Shown here: in pieces, positions 8,783 to 18,988 of the stretch | Position numbering within the stretch: the stretch's first letter is position 1 | Layout: each line of letters opens with the position of its first letter | Source: an uncultured Granulosicoccaceae bacterium | Lineage (GTDB): Bacteria > Pseudomonadota > Gammaproteobacteria > Granulosicoccales > Granulosicoccaceae | Assembly (NCBI GenBank): GCA_938003855.1 | Contig: CALKXD010000017.1 | Span: forward strand, 1 to 33,233 | Length of the DNA stretch: 33,233 bases | Direction of reading: 5' to 3' | Made by a program: the position numbers and the translations under genes | The notes under the pieces: model-generated | Databases searched by the model: none | What the model was told of the DNA's origin: nothing | The model's input: the letters and a program-made list of their open reading frames with translations, nothing else

Positions 8783-10084
8783 CTATCGAGGTATGCGTGC
8801 TTCCGCAGACACGGCATGCGCCTCCAGCCCCTCGCCGCGCGCAAGTACTGAAGCCACCTGACCCAATGCTGCGGCGCCCTCGGCAGAGCACGACACAATG
8901 CTACTGCGTTTTTGAAAATCGTAGACACCCAGCGGACTTGAGAACCGGGCTGTGCCTGACGTTGGCAATACATGGTTAGGCCCGGCGCAGTAATCCCCCA
9001 GTGCTTCTGCACTGTAGCGCCCCATGAATATTGCCCCCGCATGCCGAATACGCGGCAACAGCGATTCCGGATCGGCTACGGACAACTCCAGGTGCTCCGG
9101 TGCTATGCGGTTAATCAGATCAACCGTCTGTTGTTCGTTCTCCACCTGAATAAAGCACCCTCGCTCCCTGATCGACTGTTCTATTATTTCAGCGCGAGGC
9201 ATTGAGGCAAGCAACCGGTCCATTGCGTCGATGACCGACTCGATGAAAACGGCGTTATCGGAAATCAGTATGGCTTGTGCCTGCTCATCGTGCTCTGCCT
9301 GCGAGAATAGATCTGCTGCAATCCAGTCCGGATCCGTCAAACCATCACAGACGACGCAAATTTCCGAAGGGCCGGCGATCATATCGATACCCACCTTGCC
9401 GAATACCGCGCGCTTGGCAGTTGCCACATAGATGTTACCGGGACCCACTATTTTGTCGACGGCCGGCACCAGAGCGGTGCCGTAGGCCAACGCGGCTATC
9501 GCTTGCGCGCCACCAATGGTAAATACTCGATCGACACCGGCGACCGATGCGGCCGCCAACACCAGATCATTAAGCTCACCGTCTGGCGCAGGCACCACCA
9601 TTATCAGCTCACCCACCCCCGCCACCACAGCTGGTATCGCATTCATCAACACCGAGGACGGATAGGCGGCTTTGCCACCCGGCACGTAAAGCCCACAGCG
9701 ATCGAGCGGTGTGACCTGCTGGCCTAACATGGTTCCATCAGCTTCGCTGTAGCGCCATGAATCCGACACTTGACGCTGATGAAAGCGCTTGATGCGGGCT
9801 GCCGCTTCAACCAGCGCCTTGGACATTGGCTCTGGCAACCGATCAAACGCGGCTTGCAAGCGCTCAGCGGGAATTTCAAGCTCCGCGGCATCTGTCACAT
9901 CGCGTCGATCAAAAGTATTGGTCAGCTTGACAAGCGCGGTATCGCCCTGTTGCCGAATTTGCAGGATGATGTCGTCGACCACTGTCGACACGTCATTGTC
10001 CGACACTGACTCCCAGGCCAGCAGCGTCTGTAGCTGCTGGTCAAAATTGTCGTCAGCGACGTGTAAGCGGTTTGGCTTGATCAC
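8783..10084 (-). CDS. hisD: Histidinol dehydrogenase
   Basis: The product is 433 aa (E. coli 434). It performs the last two steps of histidine synthesis, oxidising histidinol to histidine with NAD and zinc. Visible active-site residues are Q262 and H265 ([10 protein letters not shown]), the catalytic pair E330-H331 (RIAPEHLEL), D364 ([12 protein letters not shown]) and H423 near the C-terminus. [12 protein letters not shown] and AGPSEICVV mark the NAD region. It starts with GTG, overlapping the aroG stop by 4 bp (GTGA). It is the last gene of murA-hisG-aroG-hisD. Confidence 0.97.
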   Translation of the reverse strand: MIKPNRLHVADDNFDQQLQTLLAWESVSDNDVSTVVDDIILQIRQQGDTALVKLTNTFDRRDVTDAAELEIPAERLQAAFDRLPEPMSKALVEAAARIKRFHQRQVSDSWRYSEADGTMLGQQVTPLDRCGLYVPGGKAAYPSSVLMNAIPAVVAGVGELIMVVPAPDGELNDLVLAAASVAGVDRVFTIGGAQAIAALAYGTALVPAVDKIVGPGNIYVATAKRAVFGKVGIDMIAGPSEICVVCDGLTDPDWIAADLFSQAEHDEQAQAILISDNAVFIESVIDAMDRLLASMPRAEIIEQSIRERGCFIQVENEQQTVDLINRIAPEHLELSVADPESLLPRIRHAGAIFMGRYSAEALGDYCAGPNHVLPTSGTARFSSPLGVYDFQKRSSIVSCSAEGAAALGQVASVLARGEGLEAHAVSAEARIPR

Positions 10085-11166
10085 GCCGGCTCACTGACAA
10101 CTTGGCGTCGCGTCGCGACAGCATCGCTGAGCTCCTGAAGCATCTCGACGGTATCGTCCCAGCCAATGCACGGATCGGTAATACTCTGACCTCGCAACAG
10201 CTCACGATCAGGCATTTGATCCTGCCGCCCTTCAACCAGATTGCTTTCAATCATCACCCCCATTATGCGGTGATCGCCTTCCGCCAGCTGCGAGCAGACA
10301 TCACGACACACATAGCGCTGACGCTTGAATTTCTTGCGACTGTTTGCATGACTGAAATCAATCATGATATTCGGGGTGACGTTGCTTTTTTCCATCAATG
10401 CAGAGGCGTCGTCTACGCTTGCCACGTCATAGTTGGTGTGCGGCCCGCCGCGCAGGATCAGGTGGCAATCGTTGTTGCCCGACGTAGAAAAAATAGCCGA
10501 TGCCCCGTCTTTCGTTACCGATAGAAAATGATGCCCCCGCGAAGCTGAGCAAATAGCATCTACAGCAATCTGCACACTGCCACCGGTACCATTTTTGAAG
10601 CCCACCGGTGCTGAGATCCCTGAGGCAAGTTCGCGGTGCCCCTGACTCTCCGTGGTACGCGCACCAATCGCCCCCCACCCCACCAAATCCGCGATGTACT
10701 GCGGGCTGATTAAATCCAGGAACTCGGTGCCAGCAGGTATACCCAGCGCGTTGATGTCGCGCAGCAGCGTGCGGGCAGTTTTGAGCCCCTTATTAATAGA
10801 GAAGCTGTCGTCGAGATCCGGGTCATTTATAAGACCCTTCCACCCCACTGTGGTACGCGGCTTCTCAAAATACACCCGCATCACAATAAGCAGGTTATCG
10901 CTAAGAGATTGCTGCACCGTGGCAAGCTTACCGGCATACTCGATTCCGGCATCGGGGTCATGAATCGAGCACGGTCCCACCACCACAACCAGTCGATCAT
11001 CAACACGATCAAGAATACGTCGAATGCCCATTCGACTGTCAAATACGGTTTGCGAGATCTCGGCATTTACCGGTATCTCTGCCATCAGCTGAGCCGGGGA
11101 CAGCAGCTCTTTGATATCTTTTATACGCAGATCGTCGGTGTCGAACTGAGCGGTGTTTTCGGTCAT
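10081..11166 (-). CDS. aroG: 3-deoxy-D-arabino-heptulosonate-7-phosphate (DAHP) synthase, class I
   Basis: The product is 361 aa, AroF/G/H type. It condenses PEP and erythrose-4-phosphate, the first step of the shikimate pathway. [17 protein letters not shown], the metal-binding GPCSIHD (C66), [49 protein letters not shown] and the SITDPCIGW segment are near-identical to E. coli AroG. The N-terminal extension used for allosteric control is retained, so feedback inhibition is likely. Which amino acid it senses cannot be read with confidence, and the aroG symbol is by overall similarity. It overlaps hisG and hisD by 4 bp each, so it is a translationally coupled member of a histidine operon, which is unusual. 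Confidence 0.95.
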   Translation of the reverse strand: MTENTAQFDTDDLRIKDIKELLSPAQLMAEIPVNAEISQTVFDSRMGIRRILDRVDDRLVVVVGPCSIHDPDAGIEYAGKLATVQQSLSDNLLIVMRVYFEKPRTTVGWKGLINDPDLDDSFSINKGLKTARTLLRDINALGIPAGTEFLDLISPQYIADLVGWGAIGARTTESQGHRELASGISAPVGFKNGTGGSVQIAVDAICSASRGHHFLSVTKDGASAIFSTSGNNDCHLILRGGPHTNYDVASVDDASALMEKSNVTPNIMIDFSHANSRKKFKRQRYVCRDVCSQLAEGDHRIMGVMIESNLVEGRQDQMPDRELLRGQSITDPCIGWDDTVEMLQELSDAVATRRQVVSEPA

Positions 11167-11807
11167 ATCGCTTTTTCCAGCAAGGCGTTTTTAATATTAG
11201 CAATGAGCGCGTGAATGGTGTCGTGCTTCATTTTCATCGAGGCTTTATTAACGATCAGCCGGGCGCTGACGTCAGCGATTTCATCAAGCACCAGTAATCC
11301 GTTAGCTTTCAGGGTAGAACCGGTCTCCATGATATCGACGATGACATCGGCCATGCCCACCAGAGGTGCCAGCTCCATCGACCCATACAGCTTGATGATT
11401 TCGACTTGCTGACCACGGCTGGCAAAATAGCGACGGGTTACCTCGGGATATTTGGTCGCTACACGCAGGCCTTTTTTGGCATAAGGGTCAACTCCCTCTT
11501 TACCCGCCAGCACCAGTCTGCAACGACCAATACCCAGATCCAGCGGTTCGTACAGACCATTGCCATTGTGCTCCAGCAACACATCTTTGCCAGTGACTCC
11601 AATGTCGGCCCCGCCGTACTCGACATAGGCCGGCACATCTGACGCACGCACAAGCAGCAAAGAGGTGTCCGGCACATTAGTGCCCACCTGCAGTTTTCTT
11701 GTCGTGGTGGCGTCCTCTGCCGGCGCAATACCAGCAGCCAACAGCAACGGCAGGGTGTCGGTCAGAATTCTGCCTTTGGTCAAGGCAATAGCGAGTGTCT
11801 CAGCCAT
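11163..11807 (-). CDS. hisG: ATP phosphoribosyltransferase, short form (HisG-S)
   Basis: The product is 214 aa. It catalyses the committed step of histidine synthesis, joining ATP and PRPP. Family signatures are [31 protein letters not shown], the PRPP loop [15 protein letters not shown] and [13 protein letters not shown]. The length places it in the short form, which lacks the C-terminal regulatory domain. Short HisG enzymes are known to need the HisRS-like partner HisZ for activity and feedback control. No hisZ lies in this window. The stop overlaps aroG (ATGA); 21 bp separate it from murA. Confidence 0.96.
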   Translation of the reverse strand: MAETLAIALTKGRILTDTLPLLLAAGIAPAEDATTTRKLQVGTNVPDTSLLLVRASDVPAYVEYGGADIGVTGKDVLLEHNGNGLYEPLDLGIGRCRLVLAGKEGVDPYAKKGLRVATKYPEVTRRYFASRGQQVEIIKLYGSMELAPLVGMADVIVDIMETGSTLKANGLLVLDEIADVSARLIVNKASMKMKHDTIHALIANIKNALLEKAI

Positions 11808-11828
11808 TTTTATCGCTCATTGCCGTTG

Positions 11829-13118
<1,290 letters not shown>

Positions 13119-13246
13119 TCACGAGCACTGTCTTCTCGTGCTTGGTGCAACAGCGTAGTAAGGTCTGGTGCCGCTAGCAACGCGACCAGGCATGAATGAG
13201 GATAACTGAATCAGCGCTCCGCGGGCTGGAATTCTGCGTGGCAAAA

Positions 13247-13337
13247 TGCCCCGGGACATGCACGGTTTGTCAATCTCTAAAGATACCTGTAGTGATCATA
13301 GGTATCAGATTGACCGTGCAATTCCACCATCGGGGCA
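13247..13337. repeat. Long bulged inverted repeat (structured RNA candidate)
   Basis: The 21 nt at 13300-13320 are perfectly complementary to three consecutive 7-nt blocks at 13259-13265, 13270-13276 and 13282-13288. These blocks are separated by one-sided bulges of 4 nt (TTTG) and 5 nt (CTAAA). The apical loop is 11 nt (13289-13299). An outer 7-bp stem, TGCCCCG (13247-13253) with CGGGGCA (13331-13337), closes the whole. On the minus strand the outer stem is followed by four T, so one role could be termination of mlaC. An sRNA, a murA leader element or a mobile-element palindrome are alternatives. Confidence 0.6.
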
Positions 13338-13345
13338 CATTCACC

Positions 13346-13364
13346 ACAGCAGACTTTCTGCTGT
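13346..13364. repeat. Perfect 8-bp hairpin
   Basis: ACAGCAGA and TCTGCTGT are separated by only CTT. It lies 9 bp from the large bulged inverted repeat. It is followed by A residues on the plus strand and preceded by T on the minus strand, so it is not a classical terminator in either direction. Confidence 0.5.
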
Positions 13365-13668
13365 AAAAACTTGCGGCTCTGCTGGTCCTGCTCCAGAACG
13401 CTAACCGATCCACGTCCGGGGCGACTGGCACCTACCCACCGGCGGACCGCACAGCGCAGGCCGACATGATAGCTGATTATCAACACACACCCAACCGTTT
13501 GCCAATCGTTTCAAAGGCACCGAAAAAAGCGTGCAGATTACTTCGATAGCCCGGGGAAAGAAACCGTCATCAGCGCAAATAACGCGGCGCGGAAAGCAGA
13601 AACAAAGCGACCAGCCTTCACCCACACGCTACGCTGGGCTGCCCTGTCTGCAGCCGGGGCCGTCTTTG

Positions 13669-14253
13669 TTATTTTCCGTTTTTGGTTTCAAGGGCGGTGA
13701 TCAGCCCGGCGACACCGCCTTTCTTAATCTGACTGGAAAATTCCGATTTATAGCCAAGCACCAGGCTGATGTTTTCAACCTCGATATCATAGATCAACCA
13801 GTTGTCTTTCATTCTCAGCTTATAGTCGACGGGTATATCCGCACTGGCAGCAGGGTCCTTGAACAGCGTTTTGACTTCGGCCCGGTCATCACGTTTACCT
13901 TCCTTGAAAGGCAAAAACTCCATCGATTGACCCGAATACTCATCCAACGCCTTGGTGTAAGTGTTCAGCAGCAAATCACGAAATTCTGACACCAGTGAGA
14001 CTCTTTGCTCAGGTGTGGCCGTTTTCCAGTGCTTGCCGACAGTAAGTTTGGTCATGAGATCGAAGTCGATGTGCGGTAGCACATCTTTATCGACAACCTG
14101 ACGCACAAATTCGCTGTTACCTTTGGCTTCCGGATTGTCCAGCGCTGCAATCAGATCGTTGGTCAACTGCTTGATAAGATCTTCCGCAGGATGCGCGAGC
14201 GCAATTGCCGGAAGAAGGAATATCGCTGCAAGCACAGCGCGCAAAGTATTCAT
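13669..14253 (-). CDS. mlaC: Phospholipid-binding protein MlaC (Ttg2D family)
   Basis: The product is 194 aa. MlaC is the periplasmic carrier that shuttles phospholipids between the MlaA-porin complex in the outer membrane and the MlaFEDB transporter in the inner membrane. A signal peptide (MNTLRAVLAAIFLLPAIALA, cleaved before HPAE) is followed by the MlaC/Tol_Tol_Ttg2 domain: VLPHIDFDLMTKLTVGKHW, FRDLLLNTYTKAL and the final NWLIYDIEVENISLV segment, all typical. The frame extends 40 codons upstream, but ATG 14253 fits the signal peptide and has GGGA before it. mlaFED and mlaB are not next to it; instead mlaA is divergent. murA lies downstream, a neighbour also seen in enteric mla operons. Confidence 0.93.
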   Translation of the reverse strand: MNTLRAVLAAIFLLPAIALAHPAEDLIKQLTNDLIAALDNPEAKGNSEFVRQVVDKDVLPHIDFDLMTKLTVGKHWKTATPEQRVSLVSEFRDLLLNTYTKALDEYSGQSMEFLPFKEGKRDDRAEVKTLFKDPAASADIPVDYKLRMKDNWLIYDIEVENISLVLGYKSEFSSQIKKGGVAGLITALETKNGK

Positions 14254-14916
14254 GATTGGATTCCCGTTAAATTCTCTTAGAATAATTCGATTGTAAACCC
14301 TGTACCCGCAGGCGTATTTGAAACAGGCCCCGTACTCAAAGGCTGCAGACTGGTTGATGATTGAGCTCATCATATCAACGGCAACCTTAACCGGAGCTTT
14401 TCACTCACAACTGCCGACGGAACTCCCTGTGTGTTCAGGAATTGCCACTCCACGTCATTACCATATAAGTCCACTTGGAGAAAAATCCAGTAGCAACGCA
14501 GGTTCCGCCATGTGTCGGTGGCCCTGGTCAACACTATTTGCCAAAGTATCCGCACTAGGGAATAAAATTACCAGCCTCTGCACGATTCAGCCCGCTACAA
14601 CTTGTTACATCATTGCAGATCAAAGTGCGTGAATAATCCGAAAACCCGCAAGCGGGCGCAGGGAAATACCGCTGTATGAACTACAATTCATGCAACGCCG
14701 GAACCGCACACCAACTCACCGTACTATTGAAGAAAAGATCGCACAACGCGACCTGATCCTGTAACTTTTGGTGCCAGGTCAACATTGCGATAGAGACACA
14801 TACCTCCACCTGACACAGGCTTGCGCAGCATATTGGCCGGACATTGTTACACTACTGATTCGCACAACAATGAGACCAGTTCACCCTGCAAGGACAGAGA
14901 AGGGAATTTCAGCCAG
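14254..14916. other. Divergent intergenic region between mlaC and mlaA
   Basis: About 660 bp with no credible gene. It must hold promoters for both mlaC (minus) and the mlaA-kds run (plus), but I see no strong -35/-10 pair. A small GC hairpin (CCCGC-AA-GCGGG, near 14645-14656) is the only clear local structure. The frame upstream of mlaA stays open from 14821 but has no signal-peptide or lipoprotein character before 14917. Confidence 0.45.
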
Positions 14917-15828
14917 ATGAAAGCAAAGAATCTCTTACATTACATCAGGTTAGTTTTTTTCGCGTTGATCGCGCTTGCGCTGTGCAGTTGCGCAACAACA
15001 CGCCCGCCACCTGACGCCGTCTCCGACCCACTCGAGAAAGTAAATCGAGTTGTTTACAACTTCAACGAAAAACTGGACCGGTACGCTCTGAAACCTGTCG
15101 CAGTTGGCTACAAAAAGGTAACGCCAACGCTGGTACGACGCGGAGTAAGTAACTTCTTTGGGAATCTCGCCGACGTTTCGGTAGCCGCCAACTCTCTACT
15201 GCAGGGTAAATTCGAGCAAGGCCTATTCGACACCGCACGTGTCGCTGTCAATACGGTCATCGGACTGGGGGGCGTGCTGGATATCGCCACCAAAATGGAT
15301 CTGGTCCGGCACAACGAAGATTTTGGCCAGACACTTGGCGTCTGGGGCGTGCCTGAAGGGCCATACCTGGTGCTGCCGTTCTTTGGCTCGCAAACATTGC
15401 GAAGCACCGCCGGGCTGCTGGGGAACAGCCAGATTGAACCGCTCAATTCCGACAGCGTATCAAAGTCACTGCGCGGCAAGCTGGTTGCCGTGAATGTCGT
15501 CAATGCACGCGCCAACCTGCTTGCCGCCTCGTCAATACTCGACTCGGCATCGCTTGACCCCTACGTGTTTGTTCGCGACGGTTACCTCAACTGGCGTCGC
15601 CAGCAAGTCTACGATGGCGCTCCCTCTTTGTTTCGAAAGGACGACGAACTCGACATTGATGCCACCATGGGTCACGATGATATCGATAAACTCGACGATC
15701 TCGATGAAGACGACATCGACTTACTAGATCAAATGGATTTCGACGAAATAGACCAACTGGACCAGCTGGACGATGAACCGTTACAAGATGAACTGGATCT
15801 GATCGATCAACTGGACCAGCTCGATTGA
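14917..15828 (+). CDS. mlaA: Outer-membrane lipid-asymmetry lipoprotein MlaA (VacJ) with acidic repeat tail
   Basis: The product is 303 aa. MlaA sits in the outer membrane and removes mislocalised phospholipids from the outer leaflet, passing them to MlaC. A signal peptide with a lipobox (LCSC) lies at the N-terminus. The VacJ domain is clear: DPLEKVNRVVYNFNEKLDRY, NFFGNLADVSVAANSLLQGKF, VWGVPEGPYLVLPFFG and LDPYVFVRDGYLNWRR. The last 62 residues (242-303) are unusual: 30 are Asp or Glu, with recurring LDQLD and DDIDxLD units. The start at 14917 is chosen over the frame opening at 14821 because it begins the signal peptide. Confidence 0.95.
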   Translation: MKAKNLLHYIRLVFFALIALALCSCATTRPPPDAVSDPLEKVNRVVYNFNEKLDRYALKPVAVGYKKVTPTLVRRGVSNFFGNLADVSVAANSLLQGKFEQGLFDTARVAVNTVIGLGGVLDIATKMDLVRHNEDFGQTLGVWGVPEGPYLVLPFFGSQTLRSTAGLLGNSQIEPLNSDSVSKSLRGKLVAVNVVNARANLLAASSILDSASLDPYVFVRDGYLNWRRQQVYDGAPSLFRKDDELDIDATMGHDDIDKLDDLDEDDIDLLDQMDFDEIDQLDQLDDEPLQDELDLIDQLDQLD

Positions 15829-15856
15829 GCGACCCTTCTTAGTAGAGCACGGCAAC

Positions 15857-16921
15857 TTGAATACTGATACGCCTGTCCGGCCGGTACCGGTGGCAAACGA
15901 CAATCAACCGGTAAACAACGTGGCCCCCAGCAACGCCAACCCAACCGCACAGGCACCACTTGACACTCTGAAGATCGCCAGGGATGTCCTGACCACAGAA
16001 GCCGAAGCGATAAACACGGTTGGTCGACGCGTCGGCGAGGAATTTACGCAAGCCTGTCAACTGCTACTCAATTGCACTGGTCGTGTCGTCGTCTGCGGCG
16101 TCGGCAAATCCGGACACATCGCCAACAAAATTGCCGCCACCCTGGCCAGCACCGGCACACCGGCATTTTTTGTCCACCCCACTGAAGCCAGTCACGGCGA
16201 CTTCGGTATGATTCGCCAGGAAGATGTCATCATCGCAATTTCCTACAGCGGCGAATCCGATGAACTGAAAGCGATTCTGCCGCTACTGAAACATCGCGCT
16301 AACCCGATAATCGCTCTGACCGGCCGGTTGCAATCTTCCCTGGCACTATCCGCCGCAGTGACCATCGATGTCTCAGTCGACGTTGAAGCCTGCCCGCTCG
16401 GCCTCGCACCCACCTCAAGCACCACGGCAACACTCGCGATAGGCGATGCGCTGGCCATTGCCGTGTTGCAGCTGAGGGGTTTTAACGAATCCGATTTTGC
16501 ACTCACGCATCCTGGTGGGGCACTTGGCCGACGGCTGTTGTTACGTGTTTCAGATATCATGGTGACCGACGACGAAATCCCATTGAGCTCACCGGAAACC
16601 TCATTGAAAACCGCGCTGTGCGAAATGAGCGCGGGGAAGCTGGGGTTTTTAATCATCATCAACAGCAACGGCAAATTGCGCGGGGTGTTTTCCGACGGAG
16701 ACCTGCGGCGTGCTCTGGATCGCGACATCAACATCAACACCGCTCGTATGGCTGATCTAATGACTCCCGGCGGCGAGACCATCAGCCCGGGACAACTGGC
16801 GGTTGACGCCCTGACTCTAATGGAAAAACAAAAAATATACGCACTGCCAGTAGTGCAGTCAGACGGCACGGTCTGCGGCGCATTGAATATGCATTCGCTG
16901 TTGAAAGCCGGGGTAGTCTAG
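15857..16921 (+). CDS. kdsD: D-arabinose-5-phosphate isomerase KdsD
   Basis: The product is up to 354 aa. It interconverts ribulose-5-phosphate and arabinose-5-phosphate, the entry to Kdo synthesis for LPS. A sugar-isomerase (SIS) domain spans about residues 50-185: VVVCGVGKSGHIANKIAATLASTG, HPTEASHGDFGM, AISYSGESDE and LAPTSSTTATLAIGDALA. Two CBS domains follow at about 230-350. The start is uncertain: the frame opens with TTG at 15857 and no internal ATG occurs before the SIS core. This leaves an Asn/Pro/Ala-rich N-terminal extension of about 30 residues that most KdsD proteins lack; GTG 15890 is an alternative. It begins 28 bp after mlaA. Confidence 0.94.
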   Translation: MNTDTPVRPVPVANDNQPVNNVAPSNANPTAQAPLDTLKIARDVLTTEAEAINTVGRRVGEEFTQACQLLLNCTGRVVVCGVGKSGHIANKIAATLASTGTPAFFVHPTEASHGDFGMIRQEDVIIAISYSGESDELKAILPLLKHRANPIIALTGRLQSSLALSAAVTIDVSVDVEACPLGLAPTSSTTATLAIGDALAIAVLQLRGFNESDFALTHPGGALGRRLLLRVSDIMVTDDEIPLSSPETSLKTALCEMSAGKLGFLIIINSNGKLRGVFSDGDLRRALDRDININTARMADLMTPGGETISPGQLAVDALTLMEKQKIYALPVVQSDGTVCGALNMHSLLKAGVV

Positions 16922-17036
16922 ACATAACACCCACGCACGTTAATAACACGTGATTGCGGAGCCCGGCTCGCCCGGCTATCCGCACAGGTACGGCACAGTA
17001 ACAGTGGCAATAACAACCTTCATCCGAGTAGCATAA

Positions 17037-17561
17037 ATGGTTAGTGCAGCACATCTGGCAACGTCAATCGAAGCCATTATATTCGACGTCGACGGAGTCC
17101 TCACCGACGGCGGCCTGTACCGCAGCGATGACGGGCAGGAAACCAAACGCTTCCACGCAATGGATGGCCTTGGCATGAAAATGCTCGCCGAAACCGGCAT
17201 TACCATCGCAATCATTACCGGACGCACATCCGATGTCGTCACGCATCGTTGCAAAGAGCTGAACATTACACACGTCTACCAGGGACAGCACGACAAACTG
17301 TCCGCATTCGAAGACCTCTGCAGCAAACTGGATCTCGCCCCGTCGGCGTTCGCCTATATGGGTGACGACATCATCGACCTACCGGTCATGCGTCGGGTTG
17401 GACTGGCACTGACGGTTCCCGAGGCCAACGACGAAATCAGAGCAATAGCCCATTGGACCAGCACACGACGAGGCGGCAACGGAGCGGCCCGCGAAGCGTG
17501 CGAATTGCTGCTCAAAGCAAAAGGGCTGTACAGCCAGGCCGTAAAACGATTTATGGTCTGA
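17037..17561 (+). CDS. kdsC: 3-deoxy-D-manno-octulosonate-8-phosphate phosphatase KdsC
   Basis: The product is 174 aa. It removes phosphate from Kdo-8-P, giving free Kdo for LPS inner core. It is a small HAD-family enzyme without a cap: the nucleophile motif DVDGVLTDG lies near residue 17, followed by AIITGRTS (motif II), a Lys in QHDKLSAFE (motif III) and YMGDDIIDLPVMRRVGLALTV (motif IV). The C-terminus has the RGGNGAAREACELLL segment of KdsC. It lies between kdsD and lptC, the standard order. Confidence 0.96.
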   Translation: MVSAAHLATSIEAIIFDVDGVLTDGGLYRSDDGQETKRFHAMDGLGMKMLAETGITIAIITGRTSDVVTHRCKELNITHVYQGQHDKLSAFEDLCSKLDLAPSAFAYMGDDIIDLPVMRRVGLALTVPEANDEIRAIAHWTSTRRGGNGAAREACELLLKAKGLYSQAVKRFMV

Positions 17562-17756
17562 CCGAATCGGCAGCACGCCTGGTGCAGTGATGTGCACCGG
17601 CAGTATTCGGTAACGCGCCCGTAGCGTGTACAATCCCCCTGCCCGATCAGCATATTTTGATCAGACAATTATTCCTGCCGACAAGAAGCGGCAGTCGGCC
17701 ACATCACCGCTCACCACCGCCAACGATAGAGCGACTTACAGCACAGCAGCCCCACT

Positions 17757-18335
17757 ATGCCAAAAACGCTCGGCCGTACACTTTGGGTTTTCGCACTGTT
17801 GGTTATTGCCGTTCTTTCATGGCAGTGGCTGGATGATAGCGGCAGCGCAAGCAGCAGCGCTGAGGGCACAGTGTCTATGGCCAGAAACGAAACCGACTAC
17901 TACCTCGAAGACTTCCACATTGTCAGTGTCGACAACCGGCAGGGGCAGGTCTATGAGTTGCGGGGCAAGGCCTTATCGCATTATTTTAAAGGGGGAAATT
18001 CTGTTGTCGACCAACCCCTTGTGCGGGTTTACAGCGAACAGCAACAACACTGGCAGGGCAGTGCCGACTCGGGCGAAATCTCACCTGATTTTTCAACACT
18101 GAGCCTATCCGGTAATGTCGATCTCTACCGTGATCGCGACTCAAACCAGGCTCCTATACAGCTGGAAACAGAGTCAATCACCATTAACAATACCAGTCAG
18201 ACTATGCAATCCTCCGCCACCGTTCTGATCAAATCAGAAAACTGGTCGTTCAGAGCCAATCGCATGCAGGCCGATATCAACACCGGTATGCTGTCGTTTC
18301 AAACGGGGGTCGAGGCGGACTATGCGGTGCAATAA
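17757..18335 (+). CDS. lptC: LPS export protein LptC
   Basis: The product is 192 aa. LptC is anchored in the inner membrane by one helix and receives LPS from LptB2FG, passing it to LptA. The N-terminal helix (about residues 8-25, LWVFALLVIAVLSWQWL) is followed by a periplasmic beta-jellyroll with the family pattern DYYLEDFHIVSVDNRQGQVYELRGKALSHY and SLSGNVDLYRD. 195 bp separate it from kdsC, so it may have its own promoter. lptA follows closely. Confidence 0.93.
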   Translation: MPKTLGRTLWVFALLVIAVLSWQWLDDSGSASSSAEGTVSMARNETDYYLEDFHIVSVDNRQGQVYELRGKALSHYFKGGNSVVDQPLVRVYSEQQQHWQGSADSGEISPDFSTLSLSGNVDLYRDRDSNQAPIQLETESITINNTSQTMQSSATVLIKSENWSFRANRMQADINTGMLSFQTGVEADYAVQ

Positions 18336-18363
18336 CGCCAACAGCAGACAAGGAGCGATAACG

Positions 18364-18879
18364 TTGCCATTACTATCTGTGCTACCACGGGCACTTTGCA
18401 TTCTGGTGCTAACGTTGCCCTGGCAAATTTCATCGGCCAATCCGGCTGATCAAAAAAAAGCCATTAACGTTAAGGCAGACACCTCGGTGTTCGACGAACG
18501 CGCTGGCACCCAGGAACTTGCCGGCAATGTCGAAATCACCCAGGGATCCATGTCAATCAGTGCAGATTCGATCAAGATCGAGCTCAAAAACGGCGCACTT
18601 TTTCGCATCACCGGCACAGGCAGCCCTATCCGGTTCCAACAACTGTCAGAAAAAAACGAGCTGATGCGAGGGCAGAGTGAAGAGATTGTGTACAACACAC
18701 AAACCTCTGATATTACCTTCCGGGGTGATGCCAGATTCGAGAGACCGGGCCAGGAGTTTACCGGACACTCCATCGAATACAACATGAATGCACTGACCTT
18801 CAAAGCAGAGGGGCGCAAGAACAACTCAGACAACGGACGTGTCAGCATCGTGCTGCAGCCCGGGGAAATCAAGCAATGA
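18364..18879 (+). CDS. lptA: LPS transport periplasmic protein LptA
   Basis: The product is 171 aa. LptA oligomerises into the beta-jellyroll bridge that carries LPS across the periplasm. Its core shows the OstA repeats: [32 protein letters not shown] and [23 protein letters not shown]. The frame opens with ATG at 18322 inside lptC, but that start adds a polar stretch before the signal peptide. TTG at 18364 has a near-perfect Shine-Dalgarno (AAGGAG at 18350-18355, 8 nt spacing) and gives a clean signal peptide ending QISSA before NPADQ, so it is preferred. Confidence 0.94.
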   Translation: MPLLSVLPRALCILVLTLPWQISSANPADQKKAINVKADTSVFDERAGTQELAGNVEITQGSMSISADSIKIELKNGALFRITGTGSPIRFQQLSEKNELMRGQSEEIVYNTQTSDITFRGDARFERPGQEFTGHSIEYNMNALTFKAEGRKNNSDNGRVSIVLQPGEIKQ

Positions 18880-18988
18880 GGCCCCGCACCGTCAGCGAGC
18901 CACTGCTCGCTCAGCACCGTGGCAAGATCCTGCAGAAAGCAAAGCCGCGCATTTTACACCTATGCCATGTCGACTCAGGCTTGCGCTG

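Noticed and set aside
8644-9042. Overlapping minus-strand frame extending past the hisD end
   Set aside because: hisD is already full length in its own frame, and this frame's sequence resembles no family; it is a shadow with a short chance extension.
13401-13625. 74-aa minus-strand frame between mlaC and murA
   Set aside because: Cys-rich, no signal or domain; not the BolA-family or STAS-domain gene sometimes found here.
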